This document shows positions 6,411 to 14,996 of a stretch of 64,000 nt of DNA, piece by piece (the stretch's first letter is position 1; each line of letters opens with the position of its first letter). This DNA comes from an uncultured Clostridia bacterium. GTDB taxonomy: Bacteria > Bacillota > Clostridia > Christensenellales > UBA1242. The translations under genes and the position numbers were made by a program. Under the pieces are notes generated by a model. It was not told where the DNA came from. It worked only from the letters and a program-made list of their open reading frames with translations, and did not search any database. Where the stretch lies: assembly GCA_930990515.1 (NCBI GenBank), contig CAKNPS010000002.1:1-64000 (forward strand). Reading direction: 5' to 3'.

Positions 6411-7916
6411 TTATGCTTTATAAACATAATCAGAATGTCTTTCTTCGTAATTTGTTGTTCCAATAAGTTCATAGTGTCCATCGTTGATTCTTACTCTATA
6501 AAGATAATAGCCTGCATCTGTGTCTGTAATTGCCGTATCTTCGCTGTCTCCTGATGTGTCAACTTCAATTCCTGCATCAATTTTTTCTTGATTAATTTTT
6601 TCTTGTTCTTCTTCAGTAAGTTCTTCAAGTTGAGCATAGTAGTAAATATAACCACTATCATAACTATAAAGTTCGCCAGATGTTACCATTTTAGTCATTG
6701 TCACAATGGTTCTTGCAGTCAAAGTCAAGTTTCCGCCATCTCTTGTCGATTGAGCCACTTGTGTCAAATCAACTTCATAAATATTTGTTGAAGTAATCAG
6801 ATAAGCAAGTCTATCATTAACAAACATTGTGGTATAGTCAGAAATTGCAGTGTCACTGCTATCATTGATGGTTATCACTCCGCTTCCACCACGAGTGTTT
6901 TTAAATTGCTTCCCAGCATCTCCATCAAAAATGATTGTGGCTGAAGTTCCATTTAAAATTTCAATATTGGTCGCAGCTGAAGATTGAAGGCTATGAGCAT
7001 TATCAATCAAAATTACATCATCTCTTGAAGTGGATTTGCCTACATCATTGTAATAAACTGTTGTTTGTGAATATTGATTTTGATTTGAATAAACAATAAT
7101 ATCATTTTGACGATATAAGAAAGTTACAGTTCCATTATCTTTACCCAAAATGGTTTGGTTTGAATTTGCATCGTTAACATTAATTTGATTTATTGTTGTA
7201 ACGCTGTCTTCATCTGTTGCAACATAGTAAATCTTGCCATTCCATTCGCTTGATTGTTCTTTCAAAGATGTTCTAGTTGTTTCTGGAATTGCTGCACTTG
7301 TCACACCTTCTGCAAGAACAGTTGCACTTCCGCCACCATTATTGAGTCTAATGGAAACAAGTCTATCTCCTGCTAAAGCCACAACATAGTAATTATCTTC
7401 ATATTTTAAAACTTCAATTTGACTTACTTCTGCTTCAAATGTATAAAAAGCATTAACTTTATCACCATTGAGTCTTGAAGATGTAAGAACAGGGTAAGCA
7501 AATTGATAACTTGAAGTGCCATCGTCTGCACCATATCTATGTTGGTCAGGTCTTAGGAAATAGATATAATCTCCAAGCACAAACATAAATTGATAATCAG
7601 TTGCAATTGCTTCGCTATTAACTTTTTCGTTTCCAATTGGTGTAAAGTTTTGCCCTTTAGCATTTCTTGTTTCGTTAAAATTGTAACGAGCAAGATAAGA
7701 AACATTTTTTGCAGTGTTTAATTCTGACATACTTGTATAAGAAGAAATATCAGTGTAAGAATTGCCGTAATAAAGATAATCGCTGACCATAACTCCAGCG
7801 TTGCCATTATAAATTAGTTCAGTGTTTTCATTCTTTATTCCGCCAACTGTTGCACAGCCTGTAAGAATAAACCCCAAAGTTAAAAAGCAACAAATTGCCA
7901 TCAAAAATTTTTTCAT
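6411..7916 (-). CDS. Lipoprotein of unknown function
   Basis: The 501-residue protein starts MKKFLMAICC; the GTG two codons earlier overlaps the ribosome binding site GGAG and is not used. A type II signal peptide ends in the lipobox LTGC (about residues 19-22), so it should be attached to the outer face of the membrane. The rest is rich in short strands with repeated Tyr-Tyr motifs (DYLYYGNSY, NKIYYVATDED, SGYIYYYAQLEE), a pattern seen in beta-propeller proteins such as DUF5050. This is an inference from composition only. The next gene starts by TAATG overlap, so the two are probably translationally coupled. Confidence 0.75.
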   Translation of the reverse strand: MKKFLMAICCFLTLGFILTGCATVGGIKNENTELIYNGNAGVMVSDYLYYGNSYTDISSYTSMSELNTAKNVSYLARYNFNETRNAKGQNFTPIGNEKVNSEAIATDYQFMFVLGDYIYFLRPDQHRYGADDGTSSYQFAYPVLTSSRLNGDKVNAFYTFEAEVSQIEVLKYEDNYYVVALAGDRLVSIRLNNGGGSATVLAEGVTSAAIPETTRTSLKEQSSEWNGKIYYVATDEDSVTTINQINVNDANSNQTILGKDNGTVTFLYRQNDIIVYSNQNQYSQTTVYYNDVGKSTSRDDVILIDNAHSLQSSAATNIEILNGTSATIIFDGDAGKQFKNTRGGSGVITINDSSDTAISDYTTMFVNDRLAYLITSTNIYEVDLTQVAQSTRDGGNLTLTARTIVTMTKMVTSGELYSYDSGYIYYYAQLEELTEEEQEKINQEKIDAGIEVDTSGDSEDTAITDTDAGYYLYRVRINDGHYELIGTTNYEERHSDYVYKA

Positions 7917-8055
7917 AATCACTCCAAGTCGAATTAAAATGTAAAATCATAAATAGAAAATTTCTCTATCGCCTTATTTTACAATATTATAGTTATCTTT
8001 GTCAATAATATTTAGATAATTTCAAAATGATTAAATAAGTCAAATTTTGGCAAAT

Positions 8056-8754
8056 TTAAACAAAAATAGGCACAAGTTTGTTTTTAACTATGTCGCAAGA
8101 AGTTAGATAATAAGTGACACCATTCTTTTCTAGCACCAAATTTTGCTTGCAATAAGCATGGATATGCCCATAAACCACCGCATCAACCTTAAACTCTTCC
8201 ATCATTTTGGTTATCTCATTATCTTCTTCTTTAAAAGTGTAAGGTGGATAATGAAGCATACAAACAATTTTCTCATTGCCCGCTTGCAATTTTTTTGCCT
8301 GTTCAAGTGTCATTCTCAGCCTAATAAGTTCACGCTTAAAAATTTTGTCATCATCTTCGGTGAATTTTTTGTTATCATAAGGCAAGTTCCAAAGCCTTGT
8401 TCCACAAATAATGAAATCTCCAAATTTTAAGGCATCATTTTGAATGGCATAAAATTTTTCTGGAAGAATTTTTCTGACAGCACTTATGCTTTTCCACCAA
8501 TAATCATGGTTGCCTCGAATGATAATTTTTTTGCCCGGTAAATCTCTTAACATTTCAAAGTCGGCAATGCTATCTTCTAACTTCATTGCCCAACTAAAAT
8601 CGCCCGCAAGAAGAACAATGTCATCATCTGTCACTTTTTCTTTCCAATCATCAAAAATCTTGTCAACATAGTTGTCCCATGCTGGTCCAAAAATATCCAT
8701 GGGTTTTGGATTATTAACTGATAGGTGTAAATCACTTATCGCGTAAATTTTCAT
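8056..8754 (-). CDS. Calcineurin-like metallophosphoesterase
   Basis: The 232-residue protein carries the complete dinuclear metal site of the family: DLHL near residue 8, GDFSW near 52, GNHDYWW near 82, an H in MLHYPP and GHIH near the C-terminus. The family hydrolyses phosphomonoesters or phosphodiesters; the substrate here is unknown. It has no signal peptide and should be cytoplasmic. The start overlaps the yqeY stop by four bases (ATGA) and has AAAGGAATT upstream, so it is the second gene of a yqeY operon. Confidence 0.9.
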   Translation of the reverse strand: MKIYAISDLHLSVNNPKPMDIFGPAWDNYVDKIFDDWKEKVTDDDIVLLAGDFSWAMKLEDSIADFEMLRDLPGKKIIIRGNHDYWWKSISAVRKILPEKFYAIQNDALKFGDFIICGTRLWNLPYDNKKFTEDDDKIFKRELIRLRMTLEQAKKLQAGNEKIVCMLHYPPYTFKEEDNEITKMMEEFKVDAVVYGHIHAYCKQNLVLEKNGVTYYLTSCDIVKNKLVPIFV

Positions 8755-9176
8755 ACCAATTCCTTTAAAACTTCTTGAACAAGACGCATATCGACTTGTC
8801 CATTAAAATTAGCTTTAAAATGTTTCATAACAACTGGGATTGATTTATCGTCAAGTTTCATAATCTCTGCCTTAATTTCTTCACGACTTAACATTTTTGG
8901 AAGATATCTCTTTGCAATTTCAAGTTGTTTTTCAAGATGCGCAACTTCTTCCATATTCCCTGCTTTTTGATAGTTTTCTTTTTCGTCATTAAGTTCCTTA
9001 ATCATTTTTTGAATGATATTAGAAACATCTGCATCAGTAATTTCTTGTCCTTTTTCTCTTTTATTAATTTTTTCAAGCATAATTTTATTCATTAAAACAC
9101 TATAAAAGGCTCTTGCCACAGTGTCTTTATTCTTCATAGCTTCCACATTTGCCTTTTTAATTTGCTCTTCGATCAT
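8751..9176 (-). CDS. yqeY: YqeY/GatB-like domain protein
   Basis: The 141-residue helical protein matches YqeY over its full length: the LKNALKDKD-like N-terminus (here NVEAMKNKDTVARAFYSVL), a central EKENYQKAG segment and a C-terminal SIPVVMKHFKANFNGQVD region that resembles the tail domain of GatB. The family is thought to bind tRNA or act with amidotransferases; its exact role is unsettled. The ribosome binding site is AAAGGGG. It is the first gene of a two-gene operon with the phosphoesterase. Confidence 0.92.
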   Translation of the reverse strand: MIEEQIKKANVEAMKNKDTVARAFYSVLMNKIMLEKINKREKGQEITDADVSNIIQKMIKELNDEKENYQKAGNMEEVAHLEKQLEIAKRYLPKMLSREEIKAEIMKLDDKSIPVVMKHFKANFNGQVDMRLVQEVLKELV

Positions 9177-9309
9177 ATTAAACCCCTTTTAAATTTTATA
9201 TTTACCTAAATAAAACATAAATATTTTACAATAAAGTCAAGAAAAAAGCAACTAAAAAGAATTAGTTGCAATTTAAATTTATTCTCATAAAAAACTTTTA
9301 AAAAATAAT

Positions 9310-9338
9310 TGACAAAATTAAAGTTTTATTGTATAATA
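9310..9338 (+). promoter_or_regulatory. tRNA-Met promoter
   Basis: Perfect TTGACA (9310-9315) and TATAAT (9333-9338) with a 17-nt spacer, ending 18 nt before the tRNA. Confidence 0.9.
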
Positions 9339-9356
9339 AACTCGCTTTATCAATTT

Positions 9357-9433
9357 GGTGATGTAGCTCAGCTGGTTAGAGCGTATGGTTCATACCCATA
9401 AGGTCGGTGGTTCGAGCCCACCTATCACCACCA
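9357..9433 (+). tRNA. tRNA-Met (anticodon CAU, elongator)
   Basis: Acceptor GGTGATG pairs with TATCACC, followed by encoded ACCA. The D-arm is AGCTCAGCTGGTTAGAG and the anticodon loop is TTCATAC. The GC-paired first position argues against initiator tRNA, and the loop differs from the CTCATAA typical of tRNA-Ile2, so elongator Met is the best call. Confidence 0.93.
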
Positions 9434-9443
9434 AAAGAAATTG

Positions 9444-9475
9444 AAAACAGGAATGCCCTGTTTTTTCTTTTTGTA
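9444..9475 (+). terminator. tRNA-Met terminator
   Basis: AACAGG-AATGC-CCTGTT followed by TTTTCTTTTT, 11 nt after the tRNA CCA. Confidence 0.85.
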
Positions 9476-9481
9476 TCTAAA

Positions 9482-9598
9482 TCACAAAATCATTTCTTCT
9501 TGCGACTTAAAAGACGTGTTATATAAATCTTGTTTAACAAGATGTAAACCATAAACATTTTTAAATTCTTTGATTTTCGCTTTTGTTCCTTTAAACAT
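9482..9598 (-). CDS. Small hypothetical protein, 38 residues
   Basis: An ATG at 9598 with a strong ribosome binding site (GGAAGGGAGAAA) opens a 38-codon frame starting MFKGTKAKIKEFKNVYGLH and ending EEMIL. It is lysine-rich and soluble. No family is recognised. The good ribosome binding site in an otherwise empty gap is the only evidence that it is real. Confidence 0.4.
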   Translation of the reverse strand: MFKGTKAKIKEFKNVYGLHLVKQDLYNTSFKSQEEMIL

Positions 9599-9700
9599 TT
9601 TCTCCCTTCCTTTGTATATAAATATATTACCAAACAAACTAATGAAAATCAAAACATTTTACGAATATTTTATTGAAAATATTTTACAATAAAAAGTAAA

Positions 9701-9735
9701 AAAAGAGTTCTAGGTTTCCCTAAAACTCTTCTTTT
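9701..9735 (-). terminator. Terminator of the VirB6/TrbL-like gene
   Basis: On the minus strand AAGAGTTTTAGG, a GAAA-type loop, CCTAGAACTCTT and then a T-run, directly after the stop codon at 9738. Confidence 0.85.
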
Positions 9736-9737
9736 TA

Positions 9738-12146
9738 TTATGGTCTATTGTTTCGATTCATTCTGCGGATTTCTTGAGTAAGTTCATTAATAGCATCTTT
9801 TGTTGCTTTTGAATTTTCTGCAGTCATCTTATCCCAATTTGGACCTTTTGGTTTAGCACCCATTTTTTCCATTGCACCACCAAACGCATCCATAGTGTCT
9901 TTATCAAACATTCCACCAAAGCCAAGACCAAATGCTCCTGCTGATGTTCTTGCAATATGACCGACTCCTCTAAATGTTCCACCAACAAAACCAGGATGTC
10001 GTTGATAATAACCAACTAAATTATTTCTTGAATTTAATTCTCTTTGAGTTTGTTCAATGTTTTCTCTTTGTGTATGAACTGTTTGATATTCTGTAGCGTA
10101 TCTCCTAGCAGCCGCATCTCTATCTCCAGCTACATAGTCATGATATCTACGATCCATACTTTCCAACTGACTCGACAAATTATCTCCTGTAGCTCTAGTA
10201 GTACCTAATGCTGCTCTTGCCGCTACAACTTGATTAATCTGTTGTTCATCGATTCCATTTTGTCGCAAAATTTCTCGCATTTGGGCTTCAGATTCTGTTC
10301 CTGTCAAATCTCCAAGTGCACGAGCCAAATGTGAATGTTGTAAATTATTTTCTTGCGTTTGAAGTCTGTCGTTTGCATCTCTTAAATTATTTTCTGCCCG
10401 CTGTCGCTCTCGCTCATTTCTAAGACCACCAAAGCCTCCTGATAAAAATGCTTGAACCCTAGCTCTTCTTTGCCCAGTTTCTCTGTCTAAGATTTCTTGA
10501 GCTCTTAAATTATCTGCTTCTGTATCACCTAGTCCTTCTCTTGATTTAATTTGATTAATCTTATGATCCGTTGCAATTTTCTTAATAGGAGCAGTATATG
10601 GCATTGCTCCGAGCTTTGCTGCACCAATAGTCATCGCTGTTGCTTTACCAATGGTTGATTTAACTTCTTTTGACATATCGTCACCAGTTTTATTTGCATC
10701 TGCAGCACCAATCAATTGTGACAATGTTGATATAACTGCTTTGATTGTTATAAGTCCAACAATAATAAACAACGTTTGAACCAAAGAATCCACTATCGGT
10801 ATGCCAAACATATCTATTTCATTGATATACGGCAAAATCAATAGAACCAAATTCATGCCGACGACAGCCCCATAAGCCATCAAGACTTGTTTCATAAATG
10901 CTTCTCGCCAACCATCAAACGCTTTACCTTCATTTAATGGAGCAAGACCAGCGAGCGGTGGCATAACAAGGAAGAGAACAATTGCCATAAATAGTCTTGA
11001 CATTAACCCCATAATAATATTAAGGAAAATGCTTACACATACAATGACAGAACCAAAGCCAACAATAAAATTGTAATTCCAAAGGTTATAATAATACCAA
11101 ACTAACCCTATATTAAATTTTGAGAACGAACAAATATATGGTGATGTAAAAATAGTTAAAAATTGTTCTAGTTCTGGTAGATAAATTCCAGTATCATAAA
11201 ATTCCTCAGTCATAAAATTCATTAAATACACACCATCAAGATGCAAGAAATTAGCAAAGGCTTCGTCAACCATATTTGCAAGGACATCAGAATCATTCCC
11301 ATGATTTGAAAAAAGTTCCATAGTGCTTCCTACATTGCCAGTAAAAGGAGTATTGATTGTATATTCTCCAGAGCGAACACGATTAGCATTAAATCCCGCA
11401 ACCTTAAACATCGAACCCGAGAATGGTTGTGTTCGTGCAGCAACTAATCCTAGCATATGTTGGTCAAAATAATCATCAATATTTGTTCCAGGTATATTAA
11501 CTCCATATACTATTCCGCCAGTGAAACCGAACATATCATAAAAGATATATGTCTGATTACCTTGTGAATCTGTTATATTTTGTTGCAAATACCGAGAAGT
11601 ATTTTCTGAGCCATAAAGATTAACAACATCGTCTGAACCTACTGCCGTTATTTGATCAAGAGCATTCAAAATTGCTTGACTAAGATATAATCCTAAAATT
11701 ACAATAACTGGAACTGCCACCATATTTACAATTGCTTTACCTGCAGTTGCCAAAATTGGAAGTGGTCCTTTTGCTGATTTTTCATTATATGTATAATGAC
11801 TTTTAATTATTGCCACAAGAGTGGAAATAAAAAGAATAATTAAACCAAAAATAACAAAAGACCAAAAGACTGTGGATAAAAGCGAGTAATCAATTAAATC
11901 AAAACTTTCGTTTCCATTAATATTTATACCTAAAATTCCACCAATAAAATTAGTCAATAAATCGCCTGTGGTTGCAATTGCCTCTCCATTATCATTTGTA
12001 ATGTAATAAACGTCAAGGCCAGCAAGTTTTCTAAACAAAAGTTGCATAAAGTCAATTAAACTTAAAAGAGAACTGTTTAATAGATAAATAGCTTTTGGAA
12101 TTAAGCTTAAAAGTTCGCGAAAAAAACCAACTATCCAATCAAACAT
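9738..12146 (-). CDS. VirB6/TrbL-like (Mbov_0396-type) multispanning membrane protein
   Basis: The 802-residue protein has an amphipathic N-terminus, membrane segments near residues 80-110 and 140-165, a large extracytoplasmic loop (about 170-340), and a second cluster of four or so membrane segments (about 350-480). A long charged, coiled-coil cytoplasmic tail rich in Arg, Gln and Asn follows (about 520-700), with a glycine-rich patch near the end. This architecture matches VirB6/TrbL channel components of type IV secretion and the Mbov_0396-like proteins of integrative elements. No VirB4, VirD4 or relaxase is nearby; neighbours are tRNA-Met and uvrC. It may be a domesticated or unrelated transporter. 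It is monocistronic with its own terminator. Confidence 0.6.
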   Translation of the reverse strand: MFDWIVGFFRELLSLIPKAIYLLNSSLLSLIDFMQLLFRKLAGLDVYYITNDNGEAIATTGDLLTNFIGGILGININGNESFDLIDYSLLSTVFWSFVIFGLIILFISTLVAIIKSHYTYNEKSAKGPLPILATAGKAIVNMVAVPVIVILGLYLSQAILNALDQITAVGSDDVVNLYGSENTSRYLQQNITDSQGNQTYIFYDMFGFTGGIVYGVNIPGTNIDDYFDQHMLGLVAARTQPFSGSMFKVAGFNANRVRSGEYTINTPFTGNVGSTMELFSNHGNDSDVLANMVDEAFANFLHLDGVYLMNFMTEEFYDTGIYLPELEQFLTIFTSPYICSFSKFNIGLVWYYYNLWNYNFIVGFGSVIVCVSIFLNIIMGLMSRLFMAIVLFLVMPPLAGLAPLNEGKAFDGWREAFMKQVLMAYGAVVGMNLVLLILPYINEIDMFGIPIVDSLVQTLFIIVGLITIKAVISTLSQLIGAADANKTGDDMSKEVKSTIGKATAMTIGAAKLGAMPYTAPIKKIATDHKINQIKSREGLGDTEADNLRAQEILDRETGQRRARVQAFLSGGFGGLRNERERQRAENNLRDANDRLQTQENNLQHSHLARALGDLTGTESEAQMREILRQNGIDEQQINQVVAARAALGTTRATGDNLSSQLESMDRRYHDYVAGDRDAAARRYATEYQTVHTQRENIEQTQRELNSRNNLVGYYQRHPGFVGGTFRGVGHIARTSAGAFGLGFGGMFDKDTMDAFGGAMEKMGAKPKGPNWDKMTAENSKATKDAINELTQEIRRMNRNNRP

Positions 12147-12306
12147 ATCCTCTCCTTATCACAATTATTTTTCTCATTATAACAAATAAAATTACAATTT
12201 ACAACAAAAATTCCTATTTTTATCAAAAAATTTTTTTTAATTTTCCAAAACTCCTTTATAAAAGTATTTTTATAGTTTAGATTTTTGTTTAAAATGATAA
12301 AAATTC

Positions 12307-12335
12307 TTGGTTAATTGGTTTAAAAAGAGTATAAT
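12307..12335 (+). promoter_or_regulatory. uvrC promoter, apparently leaderless
   Basis: TTGGTT (12307-12312), 17-nt spacer, TATAAT (12330-12335). The ATG of uvrC begins six bases after the -10, so transcription should begin at or within a base or two of the start codon. No ribosome binding site exists in between. Confidence 0.7.
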
Positions 12336-12341
12336 AGCATT

Positions 12342-14150
12342 ATGAATGAAAAAATTAGAAAAAAATTAAAAACACTTCCATCAAAAAGTGGTGTTTACAT
12401 AATGCGAGATAAAAAAGGTGAAGTTATCTATGTTGGCAAGGCTAAAATCCTTAAAAACCGGGTTTCACAATACTTTCGCCATAGTGAAAAACCGATTAAG
12501 GTTCAAACAATGGTGGACAATATTGATGATTTTGACTATTTTATCACTGTTAGCGAACTTGACGCTTTGGCTCTTGAAAACAATTTAATAAAAAAATATC
12601 AACCATTTTATAACATCTTATTAAAAGACGGAAAAACCTTTCCATATATAAAAATAAATTTACACGATGAATTTCCAAAATTTGAAATAACCAGACAAAT
12701 TAAGAAAAATGATGGGGCAAAATATTTTGGGCCATATTTTGCTGGAATTGACCCAAAAGCAATTTTAGAAACCATTCAGTCCGCTTTTAAAATTCGCACA
12801 TGTTCACACAAATTTTCGTCAGAAAAACCACTTAAAAGAGAATGTTTAAATTACTCTCTCGGTCTTTGCCTTGCTCCTTGCACAAAGCGTGTCACTCGTG
12901 AAGAATATATGGTGGAAATCAAAAAAGCAATCAATTTCTTAAACGGCAATGATGATGAAATTGAAGATATCTTACTTGAAAAAATGGTGACCGCTTCCAA
13001 CCTTGAAAATTTTGAGCGAGCCATTGAACTTAGAGAATCTCTCAAGATGGTGGCAAAACTCAAACAACGAGTTGTGGCAAATATGCCAAAAGATGTCGAC
13101 AAAGATGTTATTGCGTATGTAACAGATGGCTTAAGTGGTGTTTTAAACATAATGGTTATTCGTGGCGGAAAAATTCTTGGCATTCAAAACATCACTCAAA
13201 CCGATATGAGTGAAGAAGACACCATTTTTAACTTCATCATTCAATATTATCAAAACTCACTCCCTCCACACGAAATCATTGTCAGTCATAAAGTCGATGA
13301 AAAACTCTTATGTGAATTCTTAGAAAAAAATATAAAAATAATTTCCACTCCAAAAGGTTTAAATTTAACCTTGCTTAATATGGCAAAAGAAAATGCCACA
13401 GAATATCTTGAAAAACATCTTGAAAAGGAAAAATTGGAATATAACAGCACAATTGGTGCACTCAAAAGTTTACAAGAAAAATTGCATCTTAAAAATTTGC
13501 CAAAACGAATGGAATGTTATGATATTTCTCACATAAGTGGGACAAACAAAGTGGCGTCAATGGTGGTCTTTAAAGACGGAAAACCATATAAAAAGGATTA
13601 CCGAAAATTCAAAATCAAAACCGTCAAAGGCTCAAACGATTTTGCTTCCCTTCAAGAAACTTTGGAAAGACGATTTAAAAGATTACAAAATTTGGACGGA
13701 GAAAGTTTCAAAGAAATGCCAGATTTAATTGTCATTGATGGTGGAAAAGGTCAACTTTCATCAACTTATGAAATTTTGAAAGAGTTTCACCTTGAAGATA
13801 AAATCAAAATGATTTCTCTTGCCAAAAAATTAGAAGAAGTGTTCACAGTTGGACATTCTAATCCTGTTATTTTGAAATATGGCAGTGCTGAACTTAAACT
13901 TTTACAAAGAATAAGAGATGAAGCCCACCGCTTTGCCATAACTTTTCATCGTCAAACTAGGACCAAAGCACAAACAGAAACTGAACTTCAAAACATTCCT
14001 GGTCTTGGAGCAAAGAAAATTGATGCACTTTTGAAAGCCTTTGGTTCAACCGAAAGCATCAAAAAAGCAACCGCCGAAGAGCTTAAACTTGTCAAAGGCA
14101 TTCACTCATCTCTTGCCGAAACTATTGTGGAATATTTTAAGCATCAATGA
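12342..14150 (+). CDS. uvrC: UvrABC excinuclease subunit C
   Basis: The 602-residue protein is full length for UvrC, which makes the dual incisions in nucleotide excision repair. The N-terminal GIY-YIG nuclease is seen as GVY (17-19), YVGKAK (30-35) and R40. A cysteine-bearing LNYSLGLCLAPC segment follows, then a UVR motif region, the RNase H-like C-terminal nuclease (ECYDISHISG and VIDGGKGQLS) and a helix-hairpin-helix pair at the end (IPGLGAKKIDALL). The start is taken at the only in-frame ATG after the promoter; the mRNA looks leaderless. The stop lies inside its terminator hairpin. Confidence 0.97.
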   Translation: MNEKIRKKLKTLPSKSGVYIMRDKKGEVIYVGKAKILKNRVSQYFRHSEKPIKVQTMVDNIDDFDYFITVSELDALALENNLIKKYQPFYNILLKDGKTFPYIKINLHDEFPKFEITRQIKKNDGAKYFGPYFAGIDPKAILETIQSAFKIRTCSHKFSSEKPLKRECLNYSLGLCLAPCTKRVTREEYMVEIKKAINFLNGNDDEIEDILLEKMVTASNLENFERAIELRESLKMVAKLKQRVVANMPKDVDKDVIAYVTDGLSGVLNIMVIRGGKILGIQNITQTDMSEEDTIFNFIIQYYQNSLPPHEIIVSHKVDEKLLCEFLEKNIKIISTPKGLNLTLLNMAKENATEYLEKHLEKEKLEYNSTIGALKSLQEKLHLKNLPKRMECYDISHISGTNKVASMVVFKDGKPYKKDYRKFKIKTVKGSNDFASLQETLERRFKRLQNLDGESFKEMPDLIVIDGGKGQLSSTYEILKEFHLEDKIKMISLAKKLEEVFTVGHSNPVILKYGSAELKLLQRIRDEAHRFAITFHRQTRTKAQTETELQNIPGLGAKKIDALLKAFGSTESIKKATAEELKLVKGIHSSLAETIVEYFKHQ

Positions 14151-14164
14151 TGCTTTTTGTTTGT
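14139..14164 (+). terminator. uvrC terminator overlapping the stop codon
   Basis: AAGCATC-AAT-GATGCTT followed by TTTGTTTG; the last codons and TGA of uvrC form the stem. Confidence 0.8.
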
Positions 14165-14214
14165 TACATAAAAAATTTAACTTAATTTAAGGTTTTATTA
14201 TGATTTACCTAATA

Positions 14215-14252
14215 AAAAATGCTCTGCATTCACGCAAAGCATTTTTCTTTTC
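14215..14252. terminator. Bidirectional terminator
   Basis: AATGCTCTGC and GCAAAGCATT form a stem around ATTCAC, flanked by an A-run on the left and TTTTCTTTT on the right. It serves the minus-strand gene at 14270-14587 and can stop uvrC read-through. Confidence 0.8.
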
Positions 14253-14269
14253 CATTTCTTATGCATCTC

Positions 14270-14587
14270 TTATGCAACAACAAGTGGAACAATAATACAA
14301 GCAAGCACAATTAACAAGCAAACAAAATAAAGCACTTTCCAAACAGCTTGTTTTGGTCTAACATAACGCCAAGCTAAAATTGCTACAAGAACTATCATAG
14401 TTGCCATTGCAACATTTTGAAGTGCATTAACAATAACAAAATTAATACCACATGCACTTAAAATCATAGCAACTGCATAAAGAATAGTTACTGCTACAAT
14501 AACCCAAAAAGAAATTTTGTTAAGTCCCCATTTATTTGAGCTACTGCTTGAAGAACTTTTGCTTGAAGATGATTTTTTTGTTGCCAT
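14270..14587 (-). CDS. Small membrane protein with serine-rich head
   Basis: The 105-residue protein begins with a Lys/Ser-rich stretch (about residues 1-18) and then has three predicted membrane segments (about 26-48, 52-70 and 82-104). GGAGGGGAATATG gives a strong start. No family is recognised. The cytoplasmic serine-rich head could be a simple low-complexity linker. Confidence 0.7.
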   Translation of the reverse strand: MATKKSSSSKSSSSSSSNKWGLNKISFWVIVAVTILYAVAMILSACGINFVIVNALQNVAMATMIVLVAILAWRYVRPKQAVWKVLYFVCLLIVLACIIVPLVVA

Positions 14588-14767
14588 ATTCCCCTCCTAT
14601 TGTTATTATTATACCATTAAAAATTTTTACGTGTCAAATAATTATAGAAATTTAATAAAAGATTTTCATATTTTATTGGATAAAAATAATTATTTTTTTG
14701 AATTTGCTTTGAATATTTCAAAATATTTGTTATCATTTTGATATAAAATACAAACGAGGATAAAATT

Positions 14768-14978
14768 TTGTTAGATTTTCTTTCATCAACAACAGATAAC
14801 CCGCCAAAAATATTTGGTCTTGTTCATTTCATAGTTTTAGGAATTTTTATTGTTTTATATGTATGTTTATTATGGCTTTGAAAAATTGATATCATTAATT
14901 GCACAAAAAATATCAAAAAACAAACAAAAAAAATTAGTAAAATCTGAAGAAGCAAAAGAAAATAAACTTGTTGAATGA
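14768..14978 (+). pseudogene. Frameshifted fragment of a YwaF/TMEM164-like membrane protein
   Basis: A GAGG ribosome binding site and TTG start open the frame LLDFLSSTTDNPPKIFGLVH, followed by one hydrophobic segment and a TGA (14879). In another frame the sequence goes on as YGFEKLISLIAQKISKNKQK to EENKLVE-like residues and a TGA (14976). The N-terminus resembles the starts of the YwaF-type proteins at 28002-28880 and 32289-33074 (short head, P-x-x-FG-x-x-H, then a membrane helix). The remaining membrane segments are missing. It may be a decayed copy or an unrelated tiny membrane protein. Confidence 0.4.
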
Positions 14979-14996
14979 TATGTTAAAGGAGAAATT

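Larger units (their letters stand above)
5081..6411 (-). pseudogene. Broken or phase-off InlB-repeat surface protein gene with two G9 tracts
   Basis: The coding path can be followed through three interruptions. It starts MTKKYIKRAVLIALFYIILY, a membrane anchor, at an ATG overlapping the stop of the upstream lipoprotein gene (TAATG). It continues to ELAKKVNNTGGG at a run of nine G (6325-6317), then in another frame DLDNSENEQIDIPSDDEVS to YFYSGGG at a second G9 run (6233-6225), then in a third frame from TILSPSEP on. Each junction is restored if its tract had 8 or 11 G. Downstream an in-frame TAA (5560-5558) replaces the Tyr expected in the B-repeat consensus LYA (here TIYL-stop-AISS), and the same frame continues with RINYNANGG to a TGA at 5081. 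At the present tract lengths no full protein is made. Confidence 0.75.

Noticed and set aside
9357..12146. Integrative element using tRNA-Met as attachment site
   Set aside because: No integrase, no direct repeat of the tRNA 3' end and no other mobility genes were seen between the tRNA and uvrC.
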